Notes: a model not told the origin generated them from the sequence alone. DNA of 64,000 nucleotides from Bordetella avium (GCF_034424645.1 NZ_CP139969.1:3286001-3350000); one strand, 5' to 3'. Shown: positions 20,287 to 29,974, counted from the first letter of the stretch. Numbers and translations are program-made.

Positions 20287-20907
20287 ATGCTGAAGATCTG
20301 GGGACGGCTGAGTTCCGTCAATGTGCAGAAGGTGGTCTGGGCCGTGCGCGAATTGGCGCTGCCGCATACGCTGACCGAGGTCGGCGGCAAGTTCGGGGGC
20401 CTGGACACCCCGGAATACCTCAGCATGAACCCCAACCGCCGCGTGCCGGTCATCGACGACAGCGGCTTCATCCTGTGGGAATCCAACGCCATCGTGCGCT
20501 ATCTGGCCTCACGCTACGGCGCCGGTTCGCTGTGGCCTGTTGATCCTTGCGTGCGCGGCGACGCCGACCGCTGGATGGATTGGCAAACCACCGATTGGCA
20601 AACGGCGCAGGGGCCTGCCTTTCTGGGCCTGATCCGCACGCCAGAAGACCAACGTGACAAGGCCGCCATCGCGGCCTCGATCGCCAAGTCCAACGCCAGC
20701 GCGCTAATCCTCGAAAAAGCGCTGCAAGGCCGCGAATTCATTACCGGCCCGCAGTTCACGATGGGAGACGTGGTGCTGGGCTGCGCCGCCCACCGCTGGC
20801 TCGCCCTGCCCATCGAAAGGCCCGACACGCCCAATATGGCCGCCTGGTACCGGCGTCTCATGATGCGCCCGGCCGTTCAGGGCGTGCTGACCCTGCCCCT
20901 AGCCTGA
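20287..20907 (+). CDS. Glutathione S-transferase family protein
   Basis: 206 residues: an N-terminal thioredoxin-like domain (RLSSVNVQKVVWAVREL, MNPNRRVPVIDDSGFILWESNAIVRYLA, the glutathione-binding ES motif) and an all-helical C-terminal domain with the capping segment FTMGDVVLGCAAHRWLAL. It follows ampD by 15 bases. The substrate cannot be predicted. Confidence 0.9.
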   Translation: MLKIWGRLSSVNVQKVVWAVRELALPHTLTEVGGKFGGLDTPEYLSMNPNRRVPVIDDSGFILWESNAIVRYLASRYGAGSLWPVDPCVRGDADRWMDWQTTDWQTAQGPAFLGLIRTPEDQRDKAAIAASIAKSNASALILEKALQGREFITGPQFTMGDVVLGCAAHRWLALPIERPDTPNMAAWYRRLMMRPAVQGVLTLPLA

Positions 20908-20930
20908 TCGGCAAAGGACAGCGCCCAAAA

Positions 20931-20961
20931 ACAAAGCGGACCCGATCAGGGTCCGCTTTGT
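20931..20961. terminator. Bidirectional terminator between GST gene and htpG
   Basis: ACAAAGCGGACCC (20931-20943) pairs with GGGTCCGCTTTGT (20949-20961) around GATCA, a perfect 13-bp stem between convergent genes. Confidence 0.85.
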
Positions 20962-20978
20962 CATGCAGCCTCAGGCTG

Positions 20979-22871
20979 TCATACCTTCAGCAGCAGCGCA
21001 TTCAGGCGCTTCACAAAGGCCGCCGGATCGGCGATCTGCGCGCCTTCGGCCAGCAGCGCCTGATCCAGCAACAACTGCGCCCAGGCGCCGAAATCCGCAT
21101 CGGCAACGTCGCGGATACGGGCGATCAGGGCGTGCTCCGGGTTGATCTCCAGCACCGGCTTGACCTCGGGCGCTTCCTGCCCGGCCGCCTTGAGCATGCG
21201 CAGCAAATGCGGGCTCAAATCATTCTGGCCCACCACCACGCAGGCAGGCGAGTCCACCAGGCGCAGGGTGACACGCACCTCTTTGACCTGCTCTCCCAGC
21301 GCCGTTTGCAAGCGCTCGATCAGCGGCTTGAAAGACTCGGCCACCTCGGTCTGCTTTTTCTTTTCTTCCTCGTCCGCCAGATCGGCCAGATCCAGACCGC
21401 CCTTGGCCACCGACACCAGCGACTTGCCCTCGAATTCGCGCAGATGCGACAGCATCCACTCGTCCACGCGGTCCCACAAGAGCAGCACCTCGATGCCCTT
21501 CTTGCGGAAAATCTCCAGATGCGGGCTGTTGCTGGCCGCCGAATAGCTGTCGGCCGTCACGTAATAGATCTTGTCCTGGCCTTCTTTCAAACGGCCCAGA
21601 TAATCTTGCAGCGACGTCGTCTGCGACGCATCTCCCGCATGGGTCGATGCAAAACGCAGCAGTTTGGCAATGCGCTCCTGGTTAGACGGATCTTCGCCCA
21701 CGCCTTCCTTCAGCACCTGGCCAAACTCGCCCCAGAACACCGCGTAATCGTCCTTGCGGTTCTCGGCCAGGTCTTCCAGCAGCGACAAAATGCGCTTGGC
21801 CGAGCCCTCGCGGATCGCGCGGACATCCCGGCTTTCCTGCAAGATTTCGCGCGACACATTCAGCGGCAGATCCGCCGAATCGATCACCCCACGCACAAAG
21901 CGCAAATAGGCCGGCAGCAGCTGCTCGGCGTCATCCATGATGAACACCCGCTTCACATACAGCTTCACGCCGCGGCGGGCATCGCGGTCCCACAGATCAA
22001 AGGGCGCCTGACGCGGCACATAGAGCAGCTGCGTATACTCACTGCGGCCTTCCACGCGGTTATGCGTCCAGGCCAGCGGCTCATCAAAGCCGTGCGACAC
22101 CGTCTTGTAGAACTCGCGGTACTGCTCATCGGAGATCTCGCTCTTGGAGCGGGTCCAGAGCGCATTGGCCTGATTGACCGTCTCCCACTCATCCCGCGTG
22201 ACCTGCTCGCCCTTGTCGGCGTCCCACTCTTCCTTGCGCATCAGAATGGGCAGCGAAATATGGTCGGAATAGCGGCGCAGCACCTCGCGCAGCTTCCAGC
22301 CATTCAGAAACTCATCCTCGTCGGCGCGCAGATGCAGCACGACATCCGTGCCCCGCGTGGCCTTCTCGGCCGATGCAATCGAGAACTCGCCCTGGCCGTC
22401 GGATTCCCAGCGGATCGCCTCATCGGAACCGGCGCGGCGGCTCAGCACGCTGACCCGGTCCGCCACGATGAACGACGAATAAAAGCCCACGCCGAACTGA
22501 CCGATCAACTGGGCGTCTTTTTGCTTGTCGCCCGTCAATTGCGAGAAAAACTCGCGCGTGCCCGAGCGGGCGATCGTGCCCAGATTGGCGATGGCCTCTT
22601 CGCGCGACAGGCCGATGCCGTTATCGGCGATCGTGATCGTGCGCGCCGCCTTGTCATAGCTCACGCGGATCGCCAGCTCGCTATCGCCCGCCAGCAGCTC
22701 AGGCTGATCGATGGCTTCAAAGCGCAGCTTGTCGCAGGCATCCGATGCGTTCGAGACCAGCTCGCGCAAGAAAATTTCCTTGTTGCTATACAAGGAATGG
22801 ATCATCAGGTGCAGCAACTGCTTGACCTCAGCCTGGAACCCCAGGGTTTCGGACGTGGCATTTTGAGTCAT
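20979..22871 (-). CDS. htpG: Chaperone HtpG (Hsp90)
   Basis: The 630-residue bacterial Hsp90. It begins [40 protein letters not shown] in pattern, followed by the ATP-binding loops [21 protein letters not shown] and [10 protein letters not shown], the middle domain ([10 protein letters not shown]), and a C-terminal dimerisation domain. It assists folding under heat and oxidative stress. It is monocistronic, with a terminator behind it. Confidence 0.97.
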   Translation of the reverse strand: MTQNATSETLGFQAEVKQLLHLMIHSLYSNKEIFLRELVSNASDACDKLRFEAIDQPELLAGDSELAIRVSYDKAARTITIADNGIGLSREEAIANLGTIARSGTREFFSQLTGDKQKDAQLIGQFGVGFYSSFIVADRVSVLSRRAGSDEAIRWESDGQGEFSIASAEKATRGTDVVLHLRADEDEFLNGWKLREVLRRYSDHISLPILMRKEEWDADKGEQVTRDEWETVNQANALWTRSKSEISDEQYREFYKTVSHGFDEPLAWTHNRVEGRSEYTQLLYVPRQAPFDLWDRDARRGVKLYVKRVFIMDDAEQLLPAYLRFVRGVIDSADLPLNVSREILQESRDVRAIREGSAKRILSLLEDLAENRKDDYAVFWGEFGQVLKEGVGEDPSNQERIAKLLRFASTHAGDASQTTSLQDYLGRLKEGQDKIYYVTADSYSAASNSPHLEIFRKKGIEVLLLWDRVDEWMLSHLREFEGKSLVSVAKGGLDLADLADEEEKKKQTEVAESFKPLIERLQTALGEQVKEVRVTLRLVDSPACVVVGQNDLSPHLLRMLKAAGQEAPEVKPVLEINPEHALIARIRDVADADFGAWAQLLLDQALLAEGAQIADPAAFVKRLNALLLKV

Positions 22872-23051
22872 GGATGTGATCGTCAGATTAAGAAAAAAGA
22901 ATGGCAGAGAACCTGCCCAGCCTTCCCGACATGGGGTCTGAAGCCCCTAATTCAAGAGTCTAACGCCTGCCGCGGCGGGCCCACGGCCAGCGCCCCGCCC
23001 GGAAGCCGGTAAAATCCCGCTCCGCCCGACCAACCCGCTCTTTTTTCCACC

Positions 23052-24455
23052 ATGAGCTCCGCTCCTCAAACCCAAACCCACACCCCCCCGGCCCACGGCC
23101 AAGTCACGCCCGACCTCATTTATGGCCCCGATGACCGCCCCGCCACCCCGGTCGCCTTCATCGCCGCCCTGCAACACCTACTGGCCATCCTCGTTCCCAT
23201 CGTCACCCCCGGACTGCTGATCTGCCAGGCGCTTGGCGTCTCCAGCCGCGACACCACCCTCATTGTCTCGATGTCGCTGGTCATCTCCGGCATCGCCACC
23301 TACGTGCAATGCCGCCGTTTCGGCCCCTTCGGCGCCGGACTGCTCATCGTGCAAGGCACCAGCTTCAACTTCGTCGGCCCGCTCATCGCCGGCGGCAGCA
23401 TGATGGTCGCGCAAGGCACCCCCGTCGAGGCCGTCATGGCCGCCATCTTCGGCGTCGTCATTGCCGGCTCCTTCGTCGAAATGGGTATCTCCCGCATCCT
23501 GCCCTTCGTCAAACGCCTCATCACCCCGCTGGTCACTGGCATTGTCGTGCTCCTGATCGGCCTGACCCTCATCAAAGTCGGCCTGATCAGCATGGGCGGC
23601 GGCTTCTCCGCCATGCAGAACGGCACCTTCGCCAACAGCGAAAACCTGCTGCTCTCCGGCCTCGTGCTCGGCACCATCATCGTGCTCAACCGCCTGCCCA
23701 TCGTCTGGGTGCGCAGCGCCGCCCTCGTCATCGCCCTGATCGTCGGCTACATCGCCGCCGCCTCCCTCGGCCGCCTCGACCTCTCCAGCGCCCGCGACGC
23801 CGCCCTGTTTCAAGTGCCCCTGCCCCTGCACTTCGGCCTGTCCTTCTCCTGGCCCCTCTTCGTGCCCATGCTGATCATCTACCTGGTCACCTCGCTCGAA
23901 GCCATCGGCGACATCACCGCCACCAGCCAGGTCTCGCGCCAGCCCGTCCACGGCCCGCTCTGGATGCAGCGCATCAAGGGTGGCGTGCTCGTCAACGGCG
24001 CCAACTCCCTGCTGGCAGGGGTATTCAACACCTTCCCCAGCTCGGTCTTCGCCCAAAACAACGGCGTCATCCAGCTCACCGGCATCGCCAGCCGCCGCGT
24101 CGGCATCTGGATCGCGGGCATGCTCGTCGTGCTCGGCCTCTTCCCCGCCGTCGCCGGCCTGCTCCAGGCCGTGCCCGAACCCGTGCTGGGCGGCGCCGCC
24201 ATGGTCATGTTCGGCGCCGTTGCGGCCTCGGGCATCAACATCCTCGCTGGCGTGCGCCTGGACCGCCGCGCCCTGCTCATCATCGCCGTCTCCCTGGCCC
24301 TCGGCCTGGGGGTGTCGCAAGTGCCCGAATTCCTGGCTCACATGCCCCACGCCCTCAAGAGCATCCTCGAATCCGGCGTCGCCACGGGCGGCATCTGCGC
24401 CCTGCTGATGAACTGGTTCCTCCCGGAAAGCCCCGCCCAGGCCAAAGCCGCCTGA
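23052..24455 (+). CDS. Uracil/xanthine permease (NCS2 family)
   Basis: A 467-residue inner-membrane nucleobase symporter with about 14 hydrophobic segments. The N-terminus GPDDRPATPVAFIAALQHLLAILVPIVTPGL in pattern is typical of NCS2 transporters. The substrate-site helix has VTSLEAIGDITATSQVS and the pairing motif is QNNGVIQLTGIASRRVG. Substrate could be uracil, xanthine or uric acid; QNNGVI resembles purine transporters. Codon use is extremely C-rich at third positions. Confidence 0.88.
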   Translation: MSSAPQTQTHTPPAHGQVTPDLIYGPDDRPATPVAFIAALQHLLAILVPIVTPGLLICQALGVSSRDTTLIVSMSLVISGIATYVQCRRFGPFGAGLLIVQGTSFNFVGPLIAGGSMMVAQGTPVEAVMAAIFGVVIAGSFVEMGISRILPFVKRLITPLVTGIVVLLIGLTLIKVGLISMGGGFSAMQNGTFANSENLLLSGLVLGTIIVLNRLPIVWVRSAALVIALIVGYIAAASLGRLDLSSARDAALFQVPLPLHFGLSFSWPLFVPMLIIYLVTSLEAIGDITATSQVSRQPVHGPLWMQRIKGGVLVNGANSLLAGVFNTFPSSVFAQNNGVIQLTGIASRRVGIWIAGMLVVLGLFPAVAGLLQAVPEPVLGGAAMVMFGAVAASGINILAGVRLDRRALLIIAVSLALGLGVSQVPEFLAHMPHALKSILESGVATGGICALLMNWFLPESPAQAKAA

Positions 24456-24460
24456 ACCGC

Positions 24461-24478
24461 CCCGCCCACTAGGGCGGG
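24461..24478 (+). terminator. Hairpin after NCS2 permease
   Basis: CCCGCCC (24461-24467) pairs with GGGCGGG (24472-24478) around ACTA, 6 bases after the stop codon, followed by TCCTTC. Confidence 0.6.
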
Positions 24479-24646
24479 TCCTTCAGGCTGTCTGATTCAT
24501 CGATCCGGCCGGACTGCCCTTGAGGCGGCCCGGCCCGCAGGGCCCGCGCGGCAATATAGCCATCCGCTATCCCGGCCGCACAAGAAATCAATCCAACCCA
24601 GCATCATCAGCCGCTATGGTGAGGCTCCCTCAACAAGGAGCTTCTC

Positions 24647-26170
24647 GTGCACAAGACTGCCATCTCTCTGGGCATGGCCATCAGCGCCACCCTCTGTCTG
24701 CCCGCCCTGGCGCAAGAGCCCACCCTCACCCTGGACAACGGCGCCCCCGTCGGCGACAACCAGAACTCCCAGACCGCCGGCCCCAACGGCCCCGTGCTAC
24801 TGCAAGACGTGCAGTTGCTGCAAAAACTGCAACGCTTTGATCGCGAGCGCATTCCCGAGCGCGTCGTACACGCACGCGGCACGGGCGCCTACGGCGAGTT
24901 CATCGCCCACGAAGACCTCTCCGACCTGACCCAGGCCGAACTCTTTCGCAAAGACATCAAAACCCCGGTCTTTGTACGCTTTTCCTCGGTCGTCCATGGC
25001 GTGCACTCGCCGGAAACCCTGCGCGACCCGCGCGGCTTTGCCGTCAAGTTCTACACCACCCAGGGCAATTGGGATCTGGTGGGCAACAACTTCCCCACCT
25101 TCTTCATCCGCGACGCGATCAAATTCCCCGACATGGTCCACGCCTTCAAGACCGACCCGCGCACCAACCTGGACGACGATCGCCGCCGCTTCGACTTCTT
25201 CTCCTTTTTCCCCGAAGCCACCCGCACCCTCACCCAGCTCTACGCCAACGAAGGCACCCCCGCCAGCTACCGCCATATGGACGGCAACAGCGTGCACGCC
25301 TACAAATTCGTCAACGCGGCCGGCCAGACGCACTACGTCAAATTCAACTGGCGTACCCGCCAAGGCAGGAAAAACCTCGATCCCGGCGAAGTCCAGGCCA
25401 TGCAAGGCAAAGACTATAGCCACATGACGCGCGACCTGGTTGAGGCCATCGACCGCGGCGACTACCCCAAATGGGATCTCTACATCCAGGTCCTCAAACC
25501 CGAACAACTCGCCAGCTTCGACTTCGACCCGCTCGACGCCACCAAGATCTGGCCCGACGTGCCCAGCCGCAAAATCGGTGAAATGGTGCTCAACCGCAAC
25601 CCCGAGAATGTCTTCCAGGAAACCGAACAGGTCGCCATGGCGCCCAGCAACCTCATCCCTGGCATCGCGCCCTCCGAAGACCGCCTGCTGCAAGGCAGGC
25701 TCTTCGCCTACGCCGACACCCAGATGTACCGCCTGGGCGCCACGGCCCTGTCCCTGCCCATCAACCGCCCGCACAACGCCGTCCTCACCCGCAACCAGGA
25801 CGGCGCCCTGAACGCCGGCCACACCCAAGGCAGCGTCAACTACCAACCCAGCCGTGTCTCGCCCGCCCTCGAATCCGCCGCAGCACGCGCCACCCCCACC
25901 CCCTTGAGCGGCACCGTTCAACAGCGCCCCATCCAGCGCCAGCAAAACTTCAAACAGGCTGGCGAGCTCTACCGCAGCTACAGCGCCAAAGAACGCGCCG
26001 ACCTCATCCAGAGCCTGGGCAGCGAGCTGGCCCGCACCCAAGACGACACCAAACACATCATGATTTCCTACTTCTACAAGGCCGACCCCGAATATGGACA
26101 AGGCCTGGCCCGCGTGGCCAAGGCAGACATGAACAAAGTCCGCCACCTGGCCAGCCAGCTCGCCGACTGA
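24647..26170 (+). CDS. katB: Periplasmic catalase (KatB-like, clade with signal peptide)
   Basis: A 507-residue heme catalase that decomposes hydrogen peroxide. Residues 1-22 form a signal peptide (cleavage LPALA-QE), so the enzyme is periplasmic. The catalytic His is in ERVVHARGTGAYG (about residue 75), the distal Asn is in GNNFPTFFIRDA, and the heme-ligand Tyr is in GRLFAYADTQMYRLG. The next gene encodes an ankyrin protein, the known katB-ankB arrangement of Pseudomonas, where AnkB supports catalase activity, probably by helping heme loading. Confidence 0.9.
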   Translation: MHKTAISLGMAISATLCLPALAQEPTLTLDNGAPVGDNQNSQTAGPNGPVLLQDVQLLQKLQRFDRERIPERVVHARGTGAYGEFIAHEDLSDLTQAELFRKDIKTPVFVRFSSVVHGVHSPETLRDPRGFAVKFYTTQGNWDLVGNNFPTFFIRDAIKFPDMVHAFKTDPRTNLDDDRRRFDFFSFFPEATRTLTQLYANEGTPASYRHMDGNSVHAYKFVNAAGQTHYVKFNWRTRQGRKNLDPGEVQAMQGKDYSHMTRDLVEAIDRGDYPKWDLYIQVLKPEQLASFDFDPLDATKIWPDVPSRKIGEMVLNRNPENVFQETEQVAMAPSNLIPGIAPSEDRLLQGRLFAYADTQMYRLGATALSLPINRPHNAVLTRNQDGALNAGHTQGSVNYQPSRVSPALESAAARATPTPLSGTVQQRPIQRQQNFKQAGELYRSYSAKERADLIQSLGSELARTQDDTKHIMISYFYKADPEYGQGLARVAKADMNKVRHLASQLAD

Positions 26171-26181
26171 GCCCGGCCCAC

Positions 26182-26206
26182 CGCCCGCCGCGCCAAACGG
26201 CGGGCG
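26182..26206 (+). other. Hairpin in katB-ankB intergenic region
   Basis: CGCCCGCCG (26182-26190) and CGGCGGGCG (26198-26206) form a perfect 9-bp stem between the catalase stop and the ankyrin gene. It may partially terminate transcription or stabilise the catalase mRNA. Confidence 0.45.
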
Positions 26207-26229
26207 CCCCCCAACAAGAGAAGCCCGCC

Positions 26230-26793
26230 ATGCTCACCCGACCACTGCGCATCCCCCTCCTCTGCGCCTGCCTAACGCTAAGCAGCGCGCCGCTGCTGCA
26301 CGCCGCCCCGCCCGAGGCTCCCGCCGCTCTCCAAGCCGAACTCCAGGCCCGGCTGCGCCAGGCTGCCCGCGAAGGCGATATGACCGCGCTCGCCGCCTTC
26401 GCCCAGGCCGCCACCAACTGGAACGCCCGCGACGCCCAGGGCCGCAGCCCCCTCATCCTCGCGGCCTACCACGGCCAGACCGACGCCCTGCGCTTTCTGC
26501 TCAAGCAAGGCGCCGACCCCTGCCTGCCCGACGCTCGCGGCAACACCGCCCTCATGGGCGCCCTCTTCCAAGGCCACGACAGCGCCGCCCGCCTCCTGCT
26601 CGACACCGCCTGCCCCATCGACCAGACCAACCACGCAGGCCAGACCGCCGCCATGTACGCCGCCCTCTTCCAACGCCACGCCCTGCTCCAGACCCTGCGC
26701 GAACGCGGCGCCAACATGCAGGCCCAAGACAAGCAAGGCAATACCCCCGACACCCTCGCCCGAGGCGAAATCAAAGGCCCCCTGGGGCAATAA
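26230..26793 (+). CDS. ankB: Ankyrin-repeat protein downstream of catalase (AnkB-like)
   Basis: 187 residues. A signal peptide (residues 1-23, LLHAA) is followed by about four ankyrin repeats: AREGDMTALAAFAQA, DAQGRSPLILAAYHGQTDALRFLLKQGADP in pattern, DARGNTALMGALFQGHDSAARLLL and NHAGQTAAMYAALFQRHALLQTL. It is exported like the catalase and lies 59 bases behind it. In the Pseudomonas pair it is needed for full catalase activity, so the same role is inferred here. Confidence 0.85.
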   Translation: MLTRPLRIPLLCACLTLSSAPLLHAAPPEAPAALQAELQARLRQAAREGDMTALAAFAQAATNWNARDAQGRSPLILAAYHGQTDALRFLLKQGADPCLPDARGNTALMGALFQGHDSAARLLLDTACPIDQTNHAGQTAAMYAALFQRHALLQTLRERGANMQAQDKQGNTPDTLARGEIKGPLGQ

Positions 26794-26884
26794 ACCCGGC
26801 CACCCTCCCCCAAAACGCAAAGATCACGTATAATTGCGGACTAGCTTCCAGCCTTTCCTGCCTGCCAGGTCAGCGCATCCTCCC

Positions 26885-26969
26885 GCCCGGGTGGTGAAAT
26901 TGGTAGACGCAGGGGACTCAAAATCCCCCGCCGCAAGGCGTGCCGGTTCGATTCCGGCCCCGGGCACCA
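26885..26969 (+). tRNA. tRNA-Leu (anticodon CAA), island integration site
   Basis: An 85-base class II tRNA. The acceptor GCCCGGG pairs with CCCGGGC and is followed by ACCA. The D loop has GGTGAAATTGGTAGACGC, the anticodon loop CTCAAAA gives CAA, there is a long variable arm, and the T arm is GGTTCGATTCC. Its last 14 bases are repeated at 39483-39496, the far end of the genomic island, so the gene is left intact by integration. Confidence 0.95.
26956..26969 (+). repeat. attL of genomic island (14-bp direct repeat)
   Basis: GGCCCCGGGCACCA at the 3' end of tRNA-Leu is repeated exactly at 39483-39496. An integrase gene follows at 27161. This is the classic layout of a tRNA-targeted island. Confidence 0.88.
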
Positions 26970-27041
26970 TCTGGCCTTCCCAGCAAGGCCCATAGCCAAC
27001 AAATTCGCTTTTACATCAGCGAGTTAGCGCTAGACAAAATT

Positions 27042-27143
27042 CCCAGCGAGTCCCATAGATTCCCGCTGGGGTACACCGAAGCCCGCTTTTCTGGGTTCCC
27101 TGGCGTGTACCCAAAATGCTCTCCGAATTCCCCGTGGGTACAC
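27042..27143. promoter_or_regulatory. Repeated sites upstream of integrase
   Basis: CCCAGCG (27042-27048) and CGCTGGG (27064-27070) are inverted. GGGTACAC occurs at 27069-27076, inverted as GTGTACCC at 27105-27112, and again at 27136-27143; the last two belong to a perfect 9-bp inverted pair. Their position between attL and the integrase start fits integrase arm-binding sites or an operator. Confidence 0.5.
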
Positions 27144-27160
27144 CCATTTCTGGAGAGCAT

Positions 27161-28447
27161 ATGAAGCTTACGGCCAAGCAATGCCTGGCGGCCTTGATCC
27201 CGTCTGGCAAACAAGAAACCCTTTTGAGCGACGGCGGCGGTCTTTACCTACGGCTGCGGCTACGATCCGACGGCACAGTCAGCCGGGATTGGCTATTCCG
27301 CTTTACGGCTCCAGGAGGCCGCAAGGGCAAGCTCAGCCTCGGGCGGCTAACGGACGTGCCACTTACTCTAGCGAGAGAGCGTGCCGGAGAGCAGCGACAG
27401 CTGCTGTCCGCCAAGGTCGACCCGAAGATCCACCGCATCGAGCAGGTCACGGTTGCCAAACGCCGCGCTTTTGACACTATGGAGACCGTGGCACGCGCCT
27501 GGCATAAAGAAGCCGCGGTGCTGGGAAAGTGGTCGGCAAATTACGAGCGCAAGGTTCTGCGAATGATCGAACTCCACCTGCTCCCGAAGTTGGGCGCACG
27601 GCCTTTGCACCTGGTATCCCCTCCAGAGGTCCACGGCCTGCTAATGTCTGTGGCCGTGGAAACGCGCGAGACGGCAGGAGAGCTGCGCACACACCTCAAA
27701 CGGATGTATGCCTTCGCCGTACGCAACGAAATGATCGTGCCGGCGGCAAACTTTATGGCAGTGACCCAGATGGACCTGCCGGTTTATCGCACAACGAACT
27801 TCGCTACGATTCTGAAGCCCGAAGCCGTTGGGCAGTTGCTACGCGACCTCAAAGAGTATCGGGGGAACTTCATCACGAAATCTCTGTTGGAGATCATGCC
27901 GCTTGTTTTCCAGCGCCCCGGCCAAGTGCGCAGGATGAGCTGGGATCAGATCGATTTCGAGACGGGCGTTTGGACGTGTCCAGCTGAGATCATGAAGCTG
28001 CGCCGCGTGGACAAGGAACACGAACAAACACCAACGCATTTGGTCCCGCTTTCGAAGCAGGCCCTCGAGATCCTGCGTAACCTGCATCAGGTCACAGGGC
28101 CGTCCGGCTTCGTGTTCAAGCCGGCAGCCAGACGCAGCGATGCAACTCGGACCATCTCGGAAAACACAGTTAACTCGGCTCTCAGAGCGCTGGGTTATGA
28201 CACACGTACAGAGATTACGGGCCACGGCTTCAGAGCTATGGCGCGCACACTGCTAGTCGAGCGACTGGAATGGAACAGGGATGTCGTGGAACGGCACCTT
28301 GCTCACAAGACGCGAGAAGAGCTGGGCACAAGTTATGACCGCACTCAGTTCCTGACGCAGAGATTAGCGATGGTGCAGGCTTGGGCAGACTACCTTGATG
28401 GTCTGCGCGACGGGAAGACGACACCCGCAGTTCGTCTGGCGGCCTGA
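27161..28447 (+). CDS. int: P4-type tyrosine integrase
   Basis: A site-specific recombinase of 428 residues. The N-terminal DUF4102-type domain (LLSDGGGLYLRLR, GRKGKLSLGRL) is followed by a SAM-like core-binding domain and the catalytic domain. The catalytic Arg is in QRPGQVRRMSWDQID, the HxxR box is HGFRAMARTLL, and HLAHKTREELGTSYDR contains the second His and the nucleophilic Tyr. The start at 27161 was preferred because GGAGAG lies 3 bases upstream; an earlier ATG at 27116 would add 15 residues. It acts on the adjacent tRNA-Leu att site. Confidence 0.93.
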   Translation: MKLTAKQCLAALIPSGKQETLLSDGGGLYLRLRLRSDGTVSRDWLFRFTAPGGRKGKLSLGRLTDVPLTLARERAGEQRQLLSAKVDPKIHRIEQVTVAKRRAFDTMETVARAWHKEAAVLGKWSANYERKVLRMIELHLLPKLGARPLHLVSPPEVHGLLMSVAVETRETAGELRTHLKRMYAFAVRNEMIVPAANFMAVTQMDLPVYRTTNFATILKPEAVGQLLRDLKEYRGNFITKSLLEIMPLVFQRPGQVRRMSWDQIDFETGVWTCPAEIMKLRRVDKEHEQTPTHLVPLSKQALEILRNLHQVTGPSGFVFKPAARRSDATRTISENTVNSALRALGYDTRTEITGHGFRAMARTLLVERLEWNRDVVERHLAHKTREELGTSYDRTQFLTQRLAMVQAWADYLDGLRDGKTTPAVRLAA

Positions 28448-28580
28448 TGACCGTATCGCCGGGGCCACTCCTAGGCCCTGGCTACATCTGAACGGGATCT
28501 ATTCAACATTAAGGCTTCCGTACTCTGGGCCTGAAGTTCCCCTCGGAGCTCACTAGTCAGGGGTCTTGGTGACCAAGCTT

Positions 28581-28973
28581 TCACCGACTTGTGCACTTAG
28601 GACAGACTGTTGTTAGAAGCCCGGCTTCCTGTATCGAGCTTGGCTGCCCGCAGTTCTCGCACGTTTCAACGCTGACGTGTTCGGCGTGGCGGATCACCCG
28701 CGAAATAGCCTCGGCCGCTGCGTCTCGCCTAGCATCGTCCTCGCCATCAACTTGGCAATAGAACCGCAAGGCACCGAACTTTTCCTTGATCTGCACGACT
28801 TTCGCCGTGCAAGCGGGATACTCGCTCAGAATAGTGTCGATACGGAAGAGTAGGTCCGCGAGCAACCCATCCCAGCCGGGACCGCATTCCAGCCCCCACG
28901 GAAGATTGGCGTTCTGAAGCACACGAGGGAATTGCTGTTTCAACGTATCTAGTCGATTAGAGTGTTCGTTCAT
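28581..28973 (-). CDS. Conserved protein of unknown function with CxxC pairs
   Basis: 130 residues, no signal peptide or membrane segment. It has the pattern LECGPGWDGLLADLLFRID, then VVQIKEKFGALRFYCQVDG, then a helix, and ends with two Cys pairs (ETCENCGQPS and TVCPKCTSR) that probably bind zinc. Proteins with this GPGW / KEKFG.LRFY / CxxC layout are common orphans on plasmids and genomic islands. Function unknown. The ATG at 28973 was chosen because the upstream extension is unlike the conserved part. It is convergent with the integrase. Confidence 0.75.
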   Translation of the reverse strand: MNEHSNRLDTLKQQFPRVLQNANLPWGLECGPGWDGLLADLLFRIDTILSEYPACTAKVVQIKEKFGALRFYCQVDGEDDARRDAAAEAISRVIRHAEHVSVETCENCGQPSSIQEAGLLTTVCPKCTSR

Positions 28974-29974
28974 GGTTAGGGCTTTTTCGGCAGGAAATCG
29001 GTTCAATCGACGCAAAGGAAGGGAGCGCTCAAAGGCGCTAAGCCTCAGAAAAGCACTAGGGTGCTGCGGAGCTCTCCCCAAGGTCCAGCAAGGCTCGATT
29101 GAACAAGGAAAGGCTTCTAATAGACGCGCTGAGAAGGCCGTGTTTGTGATGGCCTGTCTGTATAGCCTATACAAACACAAGGCTCTGATCGACTCTTTTC
29201 AAAGGGAGAAATCAGGGCAATTTCCAACTCCGCAGCAAACCTACCACCTCGCCCATAGAGCGGCAGGCCCAATGTGTGTAACAGTGCATCAGTGGCAAAT
29301 CTGCGACGCCGTCTTCTCATTCATGAAGATATTTCGCGGCTTGACTACCCGCAAAGTGGTGGGTTTGCTGCGGCGTTAGCGCGAGAGCCTCTGGCCGGCA
29401 GGCACCGTTTTGAAGTGGCTGGCAGCCCGTCTGGACTGCGGCCGCTGGCATAGCAGGTCATAGGTTCGCTGCGGAATTGGCGATGTTGCCTCTGAAAATC
29501 ATCGATTGGCATGCGACTGACTACGCCTCCGGACCACGGAACCCGCTACACCAAAAGTGGTGGGTCTGCTGCGGCGTTGACTAGAGAATCTCTGGCTTGC
29601 ACCGTTTGGAAGTGGCTAACAGCACCTCTAGACTGCGATCGCTGGCACATCAGGTTGTAGGTTCGCAGCGGAATTGGCGATGTTGCCCCCTGGAAATCAT
29701 CGATTAGCCTGCGACTGACTACGCCTCCACGCTAAGGAACCCGAGACACCAAATATGGTAGGTTCGCTGTGGAATTGGCTGGAATGGCGGTGGCGTATTC
29801 TGCGAGGATCTTGATGCGATTTGCGTTTCATCCACGTCGCCGAGCGAGTCGGACGTCCTTTGTGGCATTTGAGCTATGCGGCGAAAACAAAACTATGACT
29901 GCTCAGCCTTGCCAACGCGTACGCTATCCGCTACCCGTCACGGCCTGTCCAATCCTATGCTGGAGGCAACAACC
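28974..29974. other. 1-kb non-coding stretch of island with tandem repeats
   Basis: No convincing gene is seen on either strand. The right half is the tandem repeat listed at 29353-29779. The left half holds the promoter area of the 130-aa gene and otherwise nothing recognised. No hipB-like antitoxin gene is found here. Confidence 0.5.
29353..29779. repeat. Two ~200-bp imperfect tandem repeats plus a partial third
   Basis: Unit 1 starts at about 29353 (AAAGTGGTGGGTTTGCTGCG), unit 2 at 29554 with one substitution in that stretch, and a partial third copy at about 29751. Each unit also contains TAGGTTCGC.GCGGAATTGGCGATGTTGCC halfway (29461 and 29658) and GCGACTGACTACGCCTCC near its end (29513 and 29711). 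The halves resemble each other at GGTTCGCTGCGG, so the unit may itself be an old duplication. Confidence 0.75.

Noticed and set aside
20958..23012. 684-codon open frame on the plus strand
   Set aside because: It is the antisense shadow of htpG. The minus strand carries all Hsp90 motifs, and the plus-strand frame has none.
23178..24350. 390-codon minus-strand frame rich in Asp, Glu, Gly and His
   Set aside because: Antisense of the NCS2 permease, whose strong C bias at third codon positions removes stop codons from the other strand.
24797..26146. 449-codon minus-strand frame
   Set aside because: Antisense of the catalase gene; composition is Val/Gly/Ala-rich low-complexity sequence with no motifs.
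28972..29379. 135-codon plus-strand frame
   Set aside because: It overlaps the start and promoter of the 130-aa minus-strand gene and has no recognisable features.
29353..29779. Possible CRISPR array
   Set aside because: Units are about 200 bp, imperfect along the whole length and lack short constant repeats with unique spacers. No cas genes are present.
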